From assembly GCF_000010185.1 (NCBI RefSeq), contig NC_010376.1:1116001-1180000 (forward strand): a stretch of 64,000 bases of DNA, written 5' to 3'. The notes under the pieces were generated by a model. It was not told the origin of the DNA. It did not search any database and saw only the letters and a program-made list of their open reading frames with translations. The stretch is from Finegoldia magna ATCC 29328 (GTDB taxonomy: Bacteria; Bacillota; Clostridia; Tissierellales; Peptoniphilaceae). The position numbers were made by a program, and so were the translations under genes. Of this stretch, positions 42,587 to 55,127 are shown one piece after another (the stretch's first letter is position 1; each line of letters opens with the position of its first letter).

Positions 42587-44314
42587 TTATATTTCTCCTA
42601 GATTTTCTAATTTATATTGCTCTGTGAACATCTTTTTATACAAACCATCATTCGAGATTAATTGCTTATGGCAACCTTGCTCTATAATATTTCCGTTTTT
42701 CAAAACGTAAATTTTTTCTGATGAAGTAACATTTGCAAGTCTGTGAGAAATCAACACAACGATTTTGTCTTTTGCAATTTCATTTATGAGATTCATTATT
42801 ATTTCTTCGCTTTCCAAATCTATGTTAGATGTCGCTTCATCAAAAATATATACTTTGCTATCTTTTAGTATGGCTCTCGCAATTGCCAATCTCTGTCTTT
42901 GTCCACCCGATAGATTTGAGCCCGCTTCGTTAATTTTTGTGTCTAATGAGTTTTCAGATTCGAAAAAATCATAGAGATTTACTTTTTTCAGTATAGTATA
43001 CATATCATCATCTGATACATCTACATCTCCCATAGAAAGATTATCTCTCAGACTGCCTTTGAAAATATAACTGTTAGCCGAAACTATCGTCACATTTTTC
43101 ATCAAATCAGATTCTTTAATGTCGAAAAGCTCGGTATCTTCATACATTATTTTTCCGGAAGTTCTTTTGTTTATACCGAGAAGAAGAGATGCAACAGTTG
43201 ATTTTCCCGAACCAGATTCTCCAACAAAAGAAGTAATAGAATTGGAACTTATACAAAAAGACAAATTGTTTATTATGTTTCTAATTCCATCGTATGAAAA
43301 ATCCACATTTTCAAATTTAATAGAAGATAGTTCTCTCGGAAATTCTCTATCTCCTCTTTCTTCAATATGAGAATCAAGTATTTTAAATATTTTATCGCTT
43401 GCTGCCATACCATTCATTGATACGTGAAAAAACGAACCGAGTTGCCTTAGTGGAATGAAGAAATCTGCTGCAAGTAATATCACAATAATCGCAGATTTTA
43501 GTGAAATTTGACCATTTACAAGTTGAACTATTGATATGATAGAACCAATCGCAGCTCCTCCAAATGCGATTACATCCATCACGGTAATGGAATTTAACTG
43601 CATACTCAAAACTTTCATCGTTATCCTTCTGAAATCTTCAGCTTCCCTGTCCATTTTTTTCTCGTAGTCGTAATCTCTTTGATATATCTTCAATGTAGTA
43701 AGACCAGCTACATTGTCAAGAAATGTCTGTCCTAAATTTGCGTAATTTCCCCAGTATTTTCCCAAAAGTTTTTTTGCAAATTTCATAATTGCTACTATGG
43801 ATAATGGAATCAACGGAACTGCTATTATCATCACCAAAGCTGCTTTTGGAGAAAAAAACATAAGTACCGCAAATAGAGTAACTGGTGCAAGAATGCTATA
43901 TCCAAACTGAGGTAAAAATCCACCGAAATACATTTCAAGTTGTTCTATTCCATCGCCCGCAAGTTGCAATAATTCTGACGTGTTTACGAATTTGTTATAT
44001 GATGTACCGAAGCTAAGTAATTTTTCGTATAATTTATGTCTCAACTCTTTTTTCACTATAACAGATGCTTTCTGCGATAGAATATGACTATTATAACTTG
44101 TAAAATACCTTACAATTATTGTCAAAATCATAATAACCAAAGAAATGTAAAATGAGTCTCCAATTTCTTTTTTTTCATAAATATTTTGAATAACGCCTGA
44201 AATCGTTATTACAAAAATAATATTAAAAACAAGCCCAATCCAGTTTAATAAAACAGTGTACAAAACATATTTTGTTGAATCCTTCATCATAGCAATAAGT
44301 CTTTTATTTATCAT
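42587..44314 (-). CDS. ABC exporter half-transporter, CydD-like
   Basis: A 575-residue half-transporter. An N-terminal six-helix domain includes LGQTFLDNVAGLTTLKIYQRD near residue 200, a phrase close to CydD. The ATPase has Walker A GESGSGKST, signature LSGGQRQRLAIARAI and Walker B VYIFDEATSNID. It overlaps the YgbA-like gene by 11 nt and precedes the CydC-like gene, so the three form one transcription unit. The substrate is not known. Confidence 0.78.
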   Translation of the reverse strand: MINKRLIAMMKDSTKYVLYTVLLNWIGLVFNIIFVITISGVIQNIYEKKEIGDSFYISLVIMILTIIVRYFTSYNSHILSQKASVIVKKELRHKLYEKLLSFGTSYNKFVNTSELLQLAGDGIEQLEMYFGGFLPQFGYSILAPVTLFAVLMFFSPKAALVMIIAVPLIPLSIVAIMKFAKKLLGKYWGNYANLGQTFLDNVAGLTTLKIYQRDYDYEKKMDREAEDFRRITMKVLSMQLNSITVMDVIAFGGAAIGSIISIVQLVNGQISLKSAIIVILLAADFFIPLRQLGSFFHVSMNGMAASDKIFKILDSHIEERGDREFPRELSSIKFENVDFSYDGIRNIINNLSFCISSNSITSFVGESGSGKSTVASLLLGINKRTSGKIMYEDTELFDIKESDLMKNVTIVSANSYIFKGSLRDNLSMGDVDVSDDDMYTILKKVNLYDFFESENSLDTKINEAGSNLSGGQRQRLAIARAILKDSKVYIFDEATSNIDLESEEIIMNLINEIAKDKIVVLISHRLANVTSSEKIYVLKNGNIIEQGCHKQLISNDGLYKKMFTEQYKLENLGEI

Positions 44315-44615
44315 TTAAATTCCTCCAAAAGTGATTAAATGTATGTCTGAGAAGCGCTAATGGTCTGTAAAAAATCAACCTCGGCCCTGAATATTTCATA
44401 ACTCTCTTGATATCTTCTCTTCTGTTTTTGCTGAAACATCTAATTGAACATGATGAACAAAAATTTCTTTTATCTTTATTCTGACAATTTTCCAATCTAT
44501 TGTGAGAATACATCCTTAGGCTTTCCATCGAATCTTTTTCACTTTTATGGTCTTTTATGTAAATATCAAACATAATATCCAATAATTGTTTCTTATAATC
44601 TATCGTAATTTTCAT
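44304..44615 (-). CDS. YgbA-like (nitrous-oxide-stimulated promoter family) cysteine-rich protein
   Basis: A 103-residue protein. The cysteine set C-x8-C-x2-C-x3-C (CQNKDKRNFCSSCSIRCF) followed by REDIKRVMKYSGPRLIFYRPLALLRHTF matches the YgbA family, which in enterobacteria is NsrR-controlled and induced by nitric oxide. The cysteines may hold an iron-sulfur cluster or zinc. The ATG at 44615 has a GGGA site at 9 nt; the TTG start 18 nt upstream is rejected. It heads a unit with the CydD/CydC-like exporter. Function in nitrosative stress is inferred from the family. Confidence 0.75.
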   Translation of the reverse strand: MKITIDYKKQLLDIMFDIYIKDHKSEKDSMESLRMYSHNRLENCQNKDKRNFCSSCSIRCFSKNRREDIKRVMKYSGPRLIFYRPLALLRHTFNHFWRNLNDK

Positions 44616-44777
44616 TGAGCAGTCCCTTTCCAAGTATAAAGTTTTTTATTTAAAAAATTCTAATTAAAAGCGATTTTTAATAAAAAACAATATTTTAAAA
44701 TAGTTCAAAAAATTAAATAACTAAATCTGATAAAAATTTTTTCATTTATCCTTCGAACTTAGATTAATACTACTAAA

Positions 44778-44806
44778 ATAATAGCATAGCTAATAAATAT
44801 TATCAA
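44778..44806 (-). promoter_or_regulatory. Sigma-A promoter of the ygbA-cydDC-like unit
   Basis: TTGATA (44801-44806) and TATTAT (44778-44783) are spaced by 17 nt with an extended TGC before the -10. The implied leader to the YgbA-like start is about 155 nt; it holds a possible 10-codon reading frame and an A/T-rich hairpin but nothing I recognise. The other bases of this 300-nt gap up to the V-ATPase genes hold only their terminator. Confidence 0.6.
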
Positions 44807-44859
44807 CATAACTAATCATAATTTTATGCGAAATTTTTAAAAAAATTTATCCAAAAAAA

Positions 44860-44904
44860 TAAAAAAAGACTGCATTTAATAATTTTATTTATCAAATACA
44901 GTCT
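44860..44904 (-). terminator. Rho-independent terminator of the V-ATPase operon
   Basis: An 11-bp stem (44867-44877 with 44894-44904) pairs through one wobble in minus-strand RNA and is followed by seven T residues. Confidence 0.85.
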
Positions 44905-44916
44905 AATTTTAATTTA

Positions 44917-45561
44917 TTAGCTTTCTTGTTTTGCTATAATATCTTTAACTTTCATAAGTCTTGTAATATTAGCACGTTCATTTTCATCAAGCTTAGCTCT
45001 GATATATTTAATTGTTTCTTCTAAGTCTGGAATTGTTCTATATTCCAAAGCGTTTACTCTTCTTCTAGTTTGTTCAATTTCATCCGCCATTAATTGTGTG
45101 GCTTTTTCGATTTGTGCCAATTCTAACATTTCATCCATTACTGAATTCAATGAATCAATTGCCAAGTCCAAATCTTGAGATGTTTGAGCATATCCATAAG
45201 GATATATTTCACTAGAATCAGCTTCACCTTCACGAGTAAATTTCATTTGTGGAATAATAACACTCATTACGTTTTTAGTTTCGATATCAACATTTACCTT
45301 TGTTTTTGGAAAAGATACCGCTTCATCTAAAAACTCTGGACTCATTATTGCACTGGCCATTAGAAAATCACTAAAAGAGTTTTGAAGTTTCGCTTCAACT
45401 TTTTCTCTTAGAGCTTTGTTCTCTTTAATCATTTCGATGAATTGTCTCATAAGTTCATCTTGTTTGTCTTTTAATAACTTGTGACCTCTAGAAGATGTTT
45501 TGAGCCTAGCTTTCAGCTCCGAAAGAGCCATTCTTGTAGGATTGACATTGAGTCTTGCCAT
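44917..45561 (-). CDS. ntpD: V-type ATP synthase subunit D
   Basis: A 214-residue subunit D, the central rotor shaft that turns inside the A3B3 head. The sequence is almost wholly helical, with N-terminal [17 protein letters not shown] and C-terminal [22 protein letters not shown], both family signatures. Its start shares one base with the subunit B stop. It is the last gene of the operon, followed by a terminator. Confidence 0.95.
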   Translation of the reverse strand: MARLNVNPTRMALSELKARLKTSSRGHKLLKDKQDELMRQFIEMIKENKALREKVEAKLQNSFSDFLMASAIMSPEFLDEAVSFPKTKVNVDIETKNVMSVIIPQMKFTREGEADSSEIYPYGYAQTSQDLDLAIDSLNSVMDEMLELAQIEKATQLMADEIEQTRRRVNALEYRTIPDLEETIKYIRAKLDENERANITRLMKVKDIIAKQES

Positions 45562-46949
45562 TACTCATCAGTCCCTTCACCATTTCCAAGATATTTATCT
45601 ATTAATTCATCTTTGATTCTCTTCAATTCTGTACGTGGTATTTCTTTTAATAAATCCCAACCTATATTAAGAGTTTCTTCGATTGATCTATCAGTATAAT
45701 AACCTTGATCTACATATTCTCTTTCGAATCTTTCAGCAAATTTAGCAAATGCTTTATCAGCATCACTTAACGCAGATTCCCCAAGGATTGCGGATAATTG
45801 TTTTGCATCAAGTCCTGATGCATATCCTGCGTAGATTTGGTTCATTGTATCTGCGTGGTCTTCTCTTGTTTTGCCTTTACCAATACCTTTATCCTTAAGT
45901 CTTGATAGTGATGGAATCGCATTGATAGGTGGTTCATAACCTTTCTTGTATAATTCACGTGAAAGTATGATTTGACCTTCTGTAATGTATCCTGTCAAGT
46001 CTGGTATTGGGTGAGTAATATCATCTTCTGGCATTGTCAAGATAGGAATTTGTGTAATAGATCCTTCTCTTCCAACAATCTTACCAGCTCTTTCGTATAA
46101 AGTTGCAAGGTCAGTATACAAATATCCTGGATATCCTCTACGTCCTGGAACTTCTTTTCTAGCTGCTGATACTTCACGTAGTGCTTCTGCGTAGTTTGTC
46201 ATGTCTGTCATGATTACTAATACGTGCATGCCCTTTTCAAAAGCCAAGAATTCTGCACAAGTAAGTGCCATTTTTGGAGTTGAAAGTCTTTCAATTGCTG
46301 GGTCATCCGCTAAGTTCATGAACAATACTGCTCTGTCGATGGCTCCAGTTTTATTGAAGTCTCCGATGAAATATTGAGCTTCTTCAAATGTTATTCCCAT
46401 CGCAGCAAATACTACGGCGAATTTATCGTCTTTACCTAATACTTTTGCTTGTCTTGCTATTTGGGCTGCTAATTTATTATGAGGAAGACCTGATCCTGAG
46501 AATATAGGAAGTTTTTGTCCTCTAACAAGAGTATTCAAACCATCTATTGTAGAAACACCTGTTTCAATAAATTCTGATGGATAATCTCTCGATACTGGGT
46601 TGATAGATGAACCATTGATGTCCACTTTATCTTCTGGAATAATTTTAGGGCCATTATCTATTGGTCTACCTAAACCATCGAATACTCTACCAATCATATC
46701 TTCAGATACTCCAAGTTCCAAAGGTCTACCCAAAAATCTTACTGTAGTTTCTTGTAAGTTGATTCCTTTTGTACCTTCGAATACTTGAACCATTGCTACA
46801 TCGTGGTCAATTTCTACAACACGACCACGTCTTTTTTCACCATTTTGTAATTCTATTTCAACAAGTTCGTCGTATTTTACGCCTTCTACACCTTCTACCG
46901 CCATTAATGGTCCGACTACTTCTGTTACTGAATTATAATCTTTAATCAT
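45561..46949 (-). CDS. ntpB: V-type ATP synthase subunit B (regulatory)
   Basis: A 462-residue non-catalytic head subunit. It lacks the GxxxxGKT loop of subunit A and instead shows [22 protein letters not shown]. Other family segments are [17 protein letters not shown] and [17 protein letters not shown]. It alternates with subunit A in the A3B3 hexamer and provides part of the nucleotide site. It is coupled by single-base overlaps with A and D. Confidence 0.96.
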   Translation of the reverse strand: MIKDYNSVTEVVGPLMAVEGVEGVKYDELVEIELQNGEKRRGRVVEIDHDVAMVQVFEGTKGINLQETTVRFLGRPLELGVSEDMIGRVFDGLGRPIDNGPKIIPEDKVDINGSSINPVSRDYPSEFIETGVSTIDGLNTLVRGQKLPIFSGSGLPHNKLAAQIARQAKVLGKDDKFAVVFAAMGITFEEAQYFIGDFNKTGAIDRAVLFMNLADDPAIERLSTPKMALTCAEFLAFEKGMHVLVIMTDMTNYAEALREVSAARKEVPGRRGYPGYLYTDLATLYERAGKIVGREGSITQIPILTMPEDDITHPIPDLTGYITEGQIILSRELYKKGYEPPINAIPSLSRLKDKGIGKGKTREDHADTMNQIYAGYASGLDAKQLSAILGESALSDADKAFAKFAERFEREYVDQGYYTDRSIEETLNIGWDLLKEIPRTELKRIKDELIDKYLGNGEGTDE

Positions 46950-48712
46950 TAACGTTCACCTCCATTAACTAAATCGGTAATTTGTGATTTAATTTCTTGT
47001 TTAATTTCGTCAAATCTTTGTAATTCGTCTTCTGGAATATTTTTTGCACGTGTGATTTTTTCTCTTACAGGAAGTTTTGAAATTTCTGAAACATAAGCTC
47101 CTTCTTGCAAAGCTTCCAAGGATTCCTTGTGGAATGTTAATATTAAATCCAACATTTTTGCTTGTTTGTCCAATGAACAGAATGTATCTGTTTCGTGGAA
47201 TGCGTTTTGTTGCAAGAAATCTTCTCTCAAAGATTTTGAAGTTTCAAGTTTGATTTGATCTTCATCGCTTAATGAATCACGTCCAACCAATCTTACTATT
47301 TCTAGTAAAGATGATTCTTCTTGTAATAACTTCATAGATTGTTTTCTATAATCTGAGAATTTAGAATCTACATTTGCATCCAAATATTCGTCAATCTTAT
47401 CTTGATACAATGAATAAGAGTTAATCCAGTTAATAGCTGGGAAGTGTCTCATGTAACTTAATGCGTAATCCAATCCCCAGAATACTTTTACAATTCTAAG
47501 TGTAGATTGTGTAACTGGTTCTGAAATATCTCCACCTGGAGGAGATACCGCACCAATAACTGTTAATGATCCATCTCTTCCATCACTACCTAAACATTTT
47601 ACTTTACCAGCACGTTCGTAGAAATCAGCAATTCTTGATGCCAAGTATGCAGGGTAACCTTCATCACCTGGCATTTCTTCAAGTCTACCACTCATTTCAC
47701 GAAGAGCTTCTGCCCATCTTGATGTTGAGTCGGCCATCATTGCTACTGAATAACCCATATCTCTGTAGTATTCAGCAATTGTAATTCCAGTGTAGATACT
47801 TGCTTCTCTGGCTGCTACTGGCATGTTTGAAGTGTTTGCTATCAAAACAGTTCTCTTCATCAATGATTGTCCTGTCTTAGGGTCAATCAACTCAGGGAAT
47901 TCGTTAAGTACGTCTGTCATTTCGTTACCACGTTCTCCACAACCTACATACACAACTATTTCAGCGTCTGCCCATTTAGCTAATTGGTGTTGAACTACTG
48001 TTTTACCACTACCGAAAGGTCCTGGAATTGCTGCGGTACCACCTTTTGCAACTGGGAAGAATGTATCAATAACTCTTTGACCAGTAATCAATGGTTTAAT
48101 TGGATCTTCTTTTTCCTTATATGGTCTACCATCTCTTACAGGCCATCTTTGAATCATGTTTATTTCAATATCGTTTGATTTATCTTCAACAACGCAAACT
48201 GTTTGTTCAACAGTAAATTCTCCAGATTCAATTGATTTGATTTTACCAGATACATTTGCTGGAACCATTATTTTGTGAACAATAACTTCAGTTTCTTGAA
48301 CTTCACCAATAATATCTCCTGGTTCAACTTCATCTCCAACAGATTTAACAGGTTTGAATTCCCATTTCTTTTCTCTGTTTAATGATGGAGCGCTAACTCC
48401 TCTTAATAAGAAGTCTCCAGCTTTTTCTTGCAAAGATTTTAATGGTCTTTGAATACCATCAAACATTTGCTCTAATATACCAGGTCCCAATTCGATTGAA
48501 AGTGGATGTCCTGTAGATACAACTTTATCTCCAGGGCCTATTCCTGTTGTTTCTTCATATACTTGAATTGAGGCTTTATCGCCTCTCATTTCAATAATCT
48601 CTCCAATGAGCTTATCGTCTGAAACCTCAACCACGTCATATACGCTTGCGTTTTCCATTCCTTCAGCAACTACCAAAGGTCCGGATACTTTTAATACTTT
48701 ACCTTCTTTCAA
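46949..48712 (-). CDS. ntpA: V-type ATP synthase subunit A (catalytic)
   Basis: With a TTG start at 48712 the protein has 587 residues, as expected for the catalytic subunit. The P-loop is [12 protein letters not shown] near residue 220. The catalytic GERGNEM region and [18 protein letters not shown] are intact. The longer open frame from 48760 would overlap subunit F, whereas the TTG follows AAAGGAGAG at good spacing and yields the typical N-terminus [18 protein letters not shown]. It hydrolyses or makes ATP, driving the rotor. Confidence 0.95.
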   Translation of the reverse strand: MKEGKVLKVSGPLVVAEGMENASVYDVVEVSDDKLIGEIIEMRGDKASIQVYEETTGIGPGDKVVSTGHPLSIELGPGILEQMFDGIQRPLKSLQEKAGDFLLRGVSAPSLNREKKWEFKPVKSVGDEVEPGDIIGEVQETEVIVHKIMVPANVSGKIKSIESGEFTVEQTVCVVEDKSNDIEINMIQRWPVRDGRPYKEKEDPIKPLITGQRVIDTFFPVAKGGTAAIPGPFGSGKTVVQHQLAKWADAEIVVYVGCGERGNEMTDVLNEFPELIDPKTGQSLMKRTVLIANTSNMPVAAREASIYTGITIAEYYRDMGYSVAMMADSTSRWAEALREMSGRLEEMPGDEGYPAYLASRIADFYERAGKVKCLGSDGRDGSLTVIGAVSPPGGDISEPVTQSTLRIVKVFWGLDYALSYMRHFPAINWINSYSLYQDKIDEYLDANVDSKFSDYRKQSMKLLQEESSLLEIVRLVGRDSLSDEDQIKLETSKSLREDFLQQNAFHETDTFCSLDKQAKMLDLILTFHKESLEALQEGAYVSEISKLPVREKITRAKNIPEDELQRFDEIKQEIKSQITDLVNGGER

Positions 48713-48725
48713 TATAAGCTCTCCT

Positions 48726-49037
48726 TTACAAAATGTTTGCTCCAACAGCTTTTTCAACATTGGTGTTGATTCTGTTCATTCCAATGTTCAAGCTACCTTG
48801 ATTAGAAGGTATCAAGATAATAGCTGGTGAAACTTTATCATTATATCTGTCTATTGTTTCTTTGATTTTTTCTGCTATTTGTTCAGTAATAAAAATCACG
48901 CCGTAATCTTCTTTTGCTAGTCTGTCTACAGTTTTTCTAGCATCTGTGCTTTCAATAGATTCAAATACATCTACTCCCAAAGCTTTAAAGACTAATACAG
49001 AATCTCTATCACCTACTACAGCTACTTTTTTACGCAT
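48726..49037 (-). CDS. ntpG: V-type ATP synthase subunit F
   Basis: A 103-residue subunit F (named NtpG in Enterococcus) that caps the central stalk with subunit D. The Rossmann-like N-terminus [19 protein letters not shown] and [11 protein letters not shown] are typical. It overlaps subunit C by 8 nt and lies 13 nt before the TTG of subunit A. Confidence 0.92.
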
Positions 49038-50028
49038 AACTTAACCTCAACTTACTCCTGATGTAATCAGGTTTCAATGAGTTAATCTTTCCTACAAAAA
49101 TAATCCTCAAATTCTTAATTTCAGTTTCTTTTGCAAATAAATATCCAAACAAAACCTCAGGTCCATAAGTAACCTTTTTGATTTCTTTGATTTTTTCCAT
49201 CAAATAATCATCCATTGCTTTTTCAAAAACAGACAAACTATTTGATTTCTTATATTCACTGATAGCTTCCTTCACATAGTAGTAAATTCTAGCTTGTTTG
49301 AATAATGGACTATCTTCAGTAATTTCAGAATGCAATTCAGCTTCAAATTTTTCAGATTCAATACTTCCATTTGGAATAATAACTTTTTTCAAAAATTCTA
49401 AGCTTTTCTTTTGATTTTGTACTCTAAGTAAAGTTTTAATATTTGTAAAGTCTATCAAATCTTCAACATATTCATTTATCAAAACTGAATCTATTTGTTT
49501 TGCAATTTCTGATGTTTCCACAAAATACTCTCTGTCAGCATAAATATCTACCATTTGAGGATCTTGGTTTTCTTCGTAATCAGCGATTGATTCTCTTATA
49601 ACTTTATCGAAATGTTCCATTTCACTTTCGGTATTTTCTTTAATAGAATCCCTCATAGTTTTGAATTCCATTCTAGTTATATCACTTAACATAGAAGAAA
49701 AATCTTCATCTTTTAGATATTCTTTAATTAACACTTTTAAATTATGATAATCGTATTTTAATGCAATTAAATCAACAGGATATTGGAAACTACTCATATC
49801 ATACATATATTTATAAGTCTTTTTTAACTCATTTTTCAAAGCAACATCGTAATTCTTATAATTATCAAGCTTCGCAAATTCTGATTGATATACTGAATCT
49901 GAAAGTAGTCTTACGGTTTCTTCTAAGTTACTTGCATCTATCAGTCTTTCATAATCATTCTTGCTCAATAATTCTTTTTCTTTGACACGAGTTATAGCAG
50001 ATTGATGTATGAAATTTTCTTTTTTCAT
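49030..50028 (-). CDS. ntpC: V-type ATP synthase subunit C (AC39/d family)
   Basis: A 332-residue helical socket subunit that joins the central stalk to the c/K ring. Family features include the repeated pattern of helices with [27 protein letters not shown], and near the C-terminus [28 protein letters not shown]. The start has a TAGGTGATA site. It sits between subunits E and F as in the enterococcal ntp operon. Confidence 0.93.
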
Positions 50029-50036
50029 ATTATCAC

Positions 50037-50591
50037 CTACTTCTTAAAAAGAGTTTTTGCAATTTCTACTTCCAATTCATCTTTCATTGAATCGACCAGT
50101 GAAGAAAAATTATTATTAATTAATACATTACCTCTTTTAATACAAAATCCGCTGTCAACTGTTTCATCTGATAATTTTACATTAAAGTTTTCATTCTTCA
50201 AACTGTCGTATTTATCTGATTGTAATACTAACAAATCATCGCTATTCAAATCCATTTTGGATAAACTATTTGTTAAATATTTTTTATAATCTTCAAGTGA
50301 CATGTTTTTTAATTTATCTTTAATTTTTTGTAAAACACTATCAATTACTTCTTGTTTTGCAAAAAGCGCATTATCTCTTGATTTTAAAACAACTTGAGAT
50401 AAATGTCTGTCGTATACACCTTTTGCTTCAGATTCTGCTTTTTTTAATATTGTATCTTTTTCTTGATTAGCCTGGTCTATTTTAGTTTCAATGATTTTTT
50501 CTTTTTCTTGATTTGCATCATTTAGAATGTGTTCTGATTCTTTTTTTGCATCTTCAAGAATTTCATTAATTATATTATCTAAATTAGACAT
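50037..50591 (-). CDS. ntpE: V-type ATP synthase subunit E
   Basis: A 184-residue peripheral-stalk subunit. The N-terminal half is a long charged helix (about 1-90, rich in Glu, Lys and Ala), and the C-terminal half is a small alpha/beta domain with SGFCIKRGNVLINN-like IDNNFSSLVDS features near 150-170. It forms the EG peripheral stalk with the small coiled-coil protein at the operon start. Confidence 0.88.
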   Translation of the reverse strand: MSNLDNIINEILEDAKKESEHILNDANQEKEKIIETKIDQANQEKDTILKKAESEAKGVYDRHLSQVVLKSRDNALFAKQEVIDSVLQKIKDKLKNMSLEDYKKYLTNSLSKMDLNSDDLLVLQSDKYDSLKNENFNVKLSDETVDSGFCIKRGNVLINNNFSSLVDSMKDELEVEIAKTLFKK

Positions 50592-50602
50592 CTAAATCAC
50601 CA

Positions 50603-51088
<486 letters not shown>

Positions 51089-53029
51089 CTATTTGTTTGT
51101 TATGTTAAAATAATCTGATTCTGTTATAAGTTTCTTGAATGGCACTCCACCACCTTCGTAGAATTTATTAAACATTTCTACGAAAATCAATCTTGCAGAG
51201 TGAACGTATGCTGACAAGTATGATAAGAATGCGTTGAACGCTTGGAAAACCACGAATATGATAAGTCCAAATATAAATCCTATAATGCTTGAACCAGCCA
51301 TCATTTTTACTATCATATTAATTGCTACTGCAATATATGCTCCTGATAAACCTAAAGCCATAAGTCTCATGTAAGATACGAAATCTCCTATCCAGCCTGA
51401 TATTCCGTACAATGAATACAAACCTGAGCCAAGTCTACCACCAATGCTTTTTGCATCCCTTCCTGCTGTAAGAATAATTCCAACAGCTGATGCAATAGCA
51501 ATCCATTTTGCAATTGTCAATGCAATAGCCGGAAATGCTAAAGACTTGCCAATTAGTAAAACTAATATACTAATAATAATTAGATACCATAGTCCTACAT
51601 CATAAAATGCATCCAAAGGCTTGTGATCTCTCACCAACATGTATGCCTTGATTCCCAATGCAAAGAATAAATGTATAAAACCAAATATTAAGCATAAAAT
51701 TATTAAAGTCATAGCATTTTTACTTGTGTCGATGATTGGAGTCATTGGTATAATTCCACCAAAGAATGATCCATAAATGTATCCCCAAAACATCGATGCA
51801 ATTGATATGAACATAAAGAACTTCAAGAATTGCTTTTTCTTTTCATCAAGATTAAAAATCTTGAGTGCTGCTATTATTGCTATAAATACAATCAATCCAT
51901 ATCCTAAATCACCAATCATCATTCCTGAGAAGAAACAATAGAAAGGTGCCAATAATGGTGTTGGATCAACTTCGTTGTATTTTGGCAATGAATACATTCC
52001 TGTTATACTTTCAAAAGCTTTTGCAAATCCTCTGTTTTTCAAAATAATTGGTACATTTGGATCGTTTTTATCTGCTGGATTCATTTCCAAATAATACTTA
52101 TTATTTAATGAGTTTTGTAATAGAGTTTCAAAGTCTTTTTCCTTGTCAGAAGGAATGTATCCTTCGATTATATCAATCTTATCTGTCCTCTTAATTTTAC
52201 TTGTAGCTTCTTCTTTTAAGCTGTTGTTTTCAAGATAATCATGATAAATCTTAAATTGTTCAGTCAAATCTGTTTTTGATTTAATTTGATCTTCTATTTC
52301 TTTGTAGTGCTTTTTGTTTTCAATGATTTGTTCATCAATATTTTTAATTTCATCTTTTACAAGTCCATGTGATTTAATATTAATATTGACAAATCCATTG
52401 TCTCTGAGGATATCTTGAGCTTTTTCATAATCCTTAGCGATAACAAGCAAGTATACAAAGCCTGAATTTCGAGAAATTTCTTCGATATAAATATCTTCAA
52501 TATCTTTTGTGTTTAATTTCAACTGATCGATGAATTTATCACTCACGGTTCCAGTAACTACCTTAACTCTTTTAAAATCATCGATTTTTGAAATATCCAA
52601 ATCCAAATTCTCCCAAGGAATTAATTCGGACTTCTTTTGATTCAAAGTTTGATTATTTTGATCGAGCTCTATCAGTTGTTTATCTAAAGATGAAAGTTCT
52701 TTGTAGTGTTCATCAAAGTCAAAATCAAGTGCTTTTTTAGTAAGCTCATCTAGCTTAAATGTTTTCTTACCTTGTTTTAATTCGTCTATTTTATTGTGCT
52801 TTTCTGAATACTTTTCAAGCAAATCTATAGCCCATTTTACTTTGGTAAGCTTTTCACTAATGCTAACAATTTGTTCAGAATTATCTAAATTCCTTACACC
52901 TTGATTTTCGTCTTCTACTTTCTTTTCATCAATATGAACATAATTAAACTTTTGAAGATCTTCGAGTAATTTTTCTCTATCATAATCAAATGAATACAAA
53001 TCAAATTTGCTCATTTTTACAATAGCCAT
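51089..53029 (-). CDS. ntpI: V-type ATP synthase subunit I (a subunit)
   Basis: A 646-residue stator subunit. A cytoplasmic N-terminal half (about 1-330) with coiled coils is followed by about seven to eight membrane helices. Family segments include PLLAPFYCFFSGMMIGDLGYG near 355 and DFVSYMRLMALGLSGAYIAVAIN near 560, with the Arg that faces the rotor glutamate in SYMRLM. It forms the ion half-channels. It overlaps the coiled-coil subunit gene by one base. Confidence 0.95.
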   Translation of the reverse strand: MAIVKMSKFDLYSFDYDREKLLEDLQKFNYVHIDEKKVEDENQGVRNLDNSEQIVSISEKLTKVKWAIDLLEKYSEKHNKIDELKQGKKTFKLDELTKKALDFDFDEHYKELSSLDKQLIELDQNNQTLNQKKSELIPWENLDLDISKIDDFKRVKVVTGTVSDKFIDQLKLNTKDIEDIYIEEISRNSGFVYLLVIAKDYEKAQDILRDNGFVNINIKSHGLVKDEIKNIDEQIIENKKHYKEIEDQIKSKTDLTEQFKIYHDYLENNSLKEEATSKIKRTDKIDIIEGYIPSDKEKDFETLLQNSLNNKYYLEMNPADKNDPNVPIILKNRGFAKAFESITGMYSLPKYNEVDPTPLLAPFYCFFSGMMIGDLGYGLIVFIAIIAALKIFNLDEKKKQFLKFFMFISIASMFWGYIYGSFFGGIIPMTPIIDTSKNAMTLIILCLIFGFIHLFFALGIKAYMLVRDHKPLDAFYDVGLWYLIIISILVLLIGKSLAFPAIALTIAKWIAIASAVGIILTAGRDAKSIGGRLGSGLYSLYGISGWIGDFVSYMRLMALGLSGAYIAVAINMIVKMMAGSSIIGFIFGLIIFVVFQAFNAFLSYLSAYVHSARLIFVEMFNKFYEGGGVPFKKLITESDYFNITNK

Positions 53030-53340
53030 TAACTCACTATCCTTTCAACGATTTTGTCTACAAGTCCTTCAACTGTATCTAAGTCGATGTTTTTAATACT
53101 TTCGTTATTCATCTTAGCTTTTTGTTCTAAATCTTTTGATTCTTCAATAGCTTTATTTTTTGAAGATTCAAGTTTTTCATTTCGAACTTTTTGAGCTTCG
53201 TTGATAATTTCGTCGTATTTTTGTTTAGCTTCTGATTTTGCATCTTCTACAATGCTTTTTCTTTTTTCATTAGCTTCATCGACAATAAGCCTAGCCTTCT
53301 CTTCAGCTTCTTTAATTTTTGATATAGCAGTATCTGACAT
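53029..53340 (-). CDS. ntpF: V-type ATP synthase subunit G/H (peripheral stalk coiled coil)
   Basis: A 103-residue, highly charged, almost wholly coiled-coil protein (AEEKARLIVDEANEKRKSIV and similar). It corresponds to NtpF of Enterococcus, the partner of subunit E in the peripheral stalks. It is the first gene of the operon in the order F-I-K-E-C-G-A-B-D. The ribosome site AGGAGG lies just downstream of a perfect hairpin. Confidence 0.88.
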   Translation of the reverse strand: MSDTAISKIKEAEEKARLIVDEANEKRKSIVEDAKSEAKQKYDEIINEAQKVRNEKLESSKNKAIEESKDLEQKAKMNNESIKNIDLDTVEGLVDKIVERIVS

Positions 53341-53362
53341 TGTTTCACCTCCTAATTTAGAG

Positions 53363-53399
53363 ATGGTTTTAGAATATTTGAAAATTATTCTAAAACCAT
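53363..53399 (-). repeat. Perfect 14-bp inverted repeat just upstream of the V-ATPase operon
   Basis: Arms 53363-53376 and 53386-53399 pair perfectly around a 9-nt loop. In minus-strand RNA the hairpin ends about 10 nt before the AGGAGG of the first V-ATPase gene and has no T run after it, so it is not a normal terminator of upp. It could be a 5' stabilising hairpin, a protein operator or a translational control element. Confidence 0.8.
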
Positions 53400-53423
53400 A
53401 AGTATATAACTAAAAGCTTAAAG

Positions 53424-55126
<1,703 letters not shown>

Positions 55127-55127
55127 A

